A DNA stretch of 7,215 bases. It comes from an uncultured Ruminococcus sp. GTDB taxonomy: Bacteria > Bacillota > Clostridia > Lachnospirales > Lachnospiraceae. The number at the start of each line of letters is the position of its first letter. Position 1 is the stretch's first letter. Positions 6,983 through 7,215 of the stretch are shown piece by piece. The DNA lies in NCBI GenBank assembly GCA_900555215.1, contig USKR01000060.1, positions 1 to 7,215 on the forward strand, written 5' to 3'. Below the pieces are notes generated by a model. That model was not told the origin of the DNA, ran no database searches, and worked only from the letters and a program-made list of their open reading frames with translations. Made by a program: the position numbers and the translations under genes.

Positions 6983-7090
6983 GTGTAAATTATTTTCTCA
7001 GAAATTTTATATCGCGATATTTCTTTTCTTGGTTTAAGTATATTCGTGTAAATAATTTTTGTCAATTTGTTTTTGTGCGTAAATTATTTT
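6983..7090 (-). repeat. Phased direct-repeat operator array over the fru promoter
   Basis: Three near-identical 14-mers, read on the minus strand as AAAATWATTTACRC, lie at 7090-7077, 7059-7046 and 6996-6983. A fourth, degenerate copy (10 of 14) is at 7027-7014. Start-to-start distances are 31, 32 and 31 bp, close to three helical turns, so all copies face the same side of the DNA. One copy is upstream of the -35 box, one fills the -35/-10 spacer, and two lie downstream of the predicted start. This is the pattern expected of an operator for a multimeric repressor. DeoR-family FruR proteins commonly control fru operons, but no regulator gene is in the window, so its identity is inference. Confidence 0.6.
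7037..7065 (-). promoter_or_regulatory. Sigma-A promoter of the fruA-rpiA-oxidoreductase-HAD-fruK operon
   Basis: On the minus strand TTGACA (7065-7060) and TATACT (7042-7037, 5 of 6 to TATAAT) are separated by exactly 17 bp. Transcription would begin near 7030 and leave a leader of about 100 nt before fruA. The spacer contains one copy of the direct repeat, so a bound repressor would block RNA polymerase. Gene gaps downstream are short (41 bp, an overlap of 4 nt, 55 bp, about 95 bp) and show no strong internal terminator, so one transcript probably covers all five genes. Confidence 0.85.
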
Positions 7091-7097
7091 TCTTCAC

Positions 7098-7111
7098 TTT
7101 AACCAATTTCA
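7098..7111 (-). promoter_or_regulatory. Possible CcpA (cre-like) site upstream of the fru promoter
   Basis: The minus-strand 14-mer TGAAATTGGTTAAA matches the catabolite-response consensus TGWAANCGNTNWCA at 12 of 14 positions, centred about 74 bp upstream of the predicted start. It lacks the central CG dinucleotide (TG here), which is usually important, and the region is AT-rich. It is therefore only a weak candidate, though catabolite control of a fructose PTS would be expected. Confidence 0.22.
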
Positions 7112-7116
7112 TCCGC

Positions 7117-7195
7117 AAAAAAAGTCAAAAACAGCGGTTTGTTTTAGCATTTTGTACAATCTCTTTTACAAGACCTGCTAAAACAAACCGCTGTT
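7117..7195 (-). terminator. Long hairpin with T-tract, probable terminator of the upstream gene
   Basis: Arms at 7130-7149 and 7176-7195 are perfect 20-bp inverted repeats. Past a 2-nt bulge (7174-7175), 7150-7156 can pair with 7167-7173, with one mismatch in the minus-strand RNA, leaving a 10-nt loop. On the minus strand the hairpin is followed by T5, GAC, T7 (7131-7117); the plus-strand side has no T-run. It therefore points in the operon direction and lies upstream of the fru promoter, so it should end a minus-strand transcript entering from beyond 7215 and insulate the fru operon. The arm length is greater than usual for a terminator. Confidence 0.75.
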
Positions 7196-7215
7196 CCATT
7201 CTTCATCATGCAGAT

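Noticed and set aside
1..7215. CRISPR array, transfer RNA, ribosomal RNA, insertion sequence or riboswitch
   Set aside because: No spaced long repeats, cloverleaf, transposase frame, terminal inverted repeats or recognisable aptamer core was found. The only sizeable inverted repeat near an end (7130-7195) behaves as a terminator.

Overview
This 7.2-kb window most likely comes from a gut-type Clostridia chromosome, probably Lachnospiraceae. That assignment is an inference. It rests on the lipoprotein style of the solute-binding protein, strong AGGAGG-type ribosome binding sites, sigma-A promoters with AT-rich leaders, fairly GC-balanced coding DNA between AT-rich gaps, and the general look of the fructose PTS and 1-phosphofructokinase. 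All six recognisable genes lie on the minus strand, so transcription runs from high to low coordinates.

Layout in transcription order. Positions 7117-7195 hold a long, near-perfect hairpin with a T-tract, read as the terminator of a gene outside the window. Next comes a consensus sigma-A promoter (TTGACA, 17 bp, TATACT) at 7065-7037. It is embedded in an array of three clear and one degenerate AT-rich direct repeats spaced 31-32 bp apart, which looks like an operator region. The operon then reads: fructose-type PTS permease IIABC (fruA, 6930-4996), a divergent ribose-5-phosphate isomerase A (rpiA, 4954-4286), a Gfo/Idh/MocA-family oxidoreductase (4289-3315, overlapping rpiA by ATGA), a Cof-type HAD phosphatase (3259-2477) and 1-phosphofructokinase (fruK, 2382-1477). 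Fructose would enter as fructose 1-phosphate and be converted by FruK to fructose 1,6-bisphosphate. The three genes between fruA and fruK are not part of the usual fruR-fruK-fruA arrangement and suggest an added or altered sugar-phosphate branch.

A second, independent unit follows. A promoter at 1443-1415 (TTGACA, 17 bp, TACGAT) drives a lipoprotein solute-binding protein of the branched-chain amino-acid type (1379-201), closed by an intrinsic terminator at 175-136. The last 128 bp are AT-rich and gene-free.

Three starts were moved inward from the longest open frame: fruA, the HAD gene and fruK. In fruA the apparent upstream TTG start is the TTG of the promoter -35 box. No RNA genes, CRISPR arrays, insertion sequences or broken genes were seen. 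The most notable features are the phased repeat array over the fru promoter and the unusual gene content of the operon.
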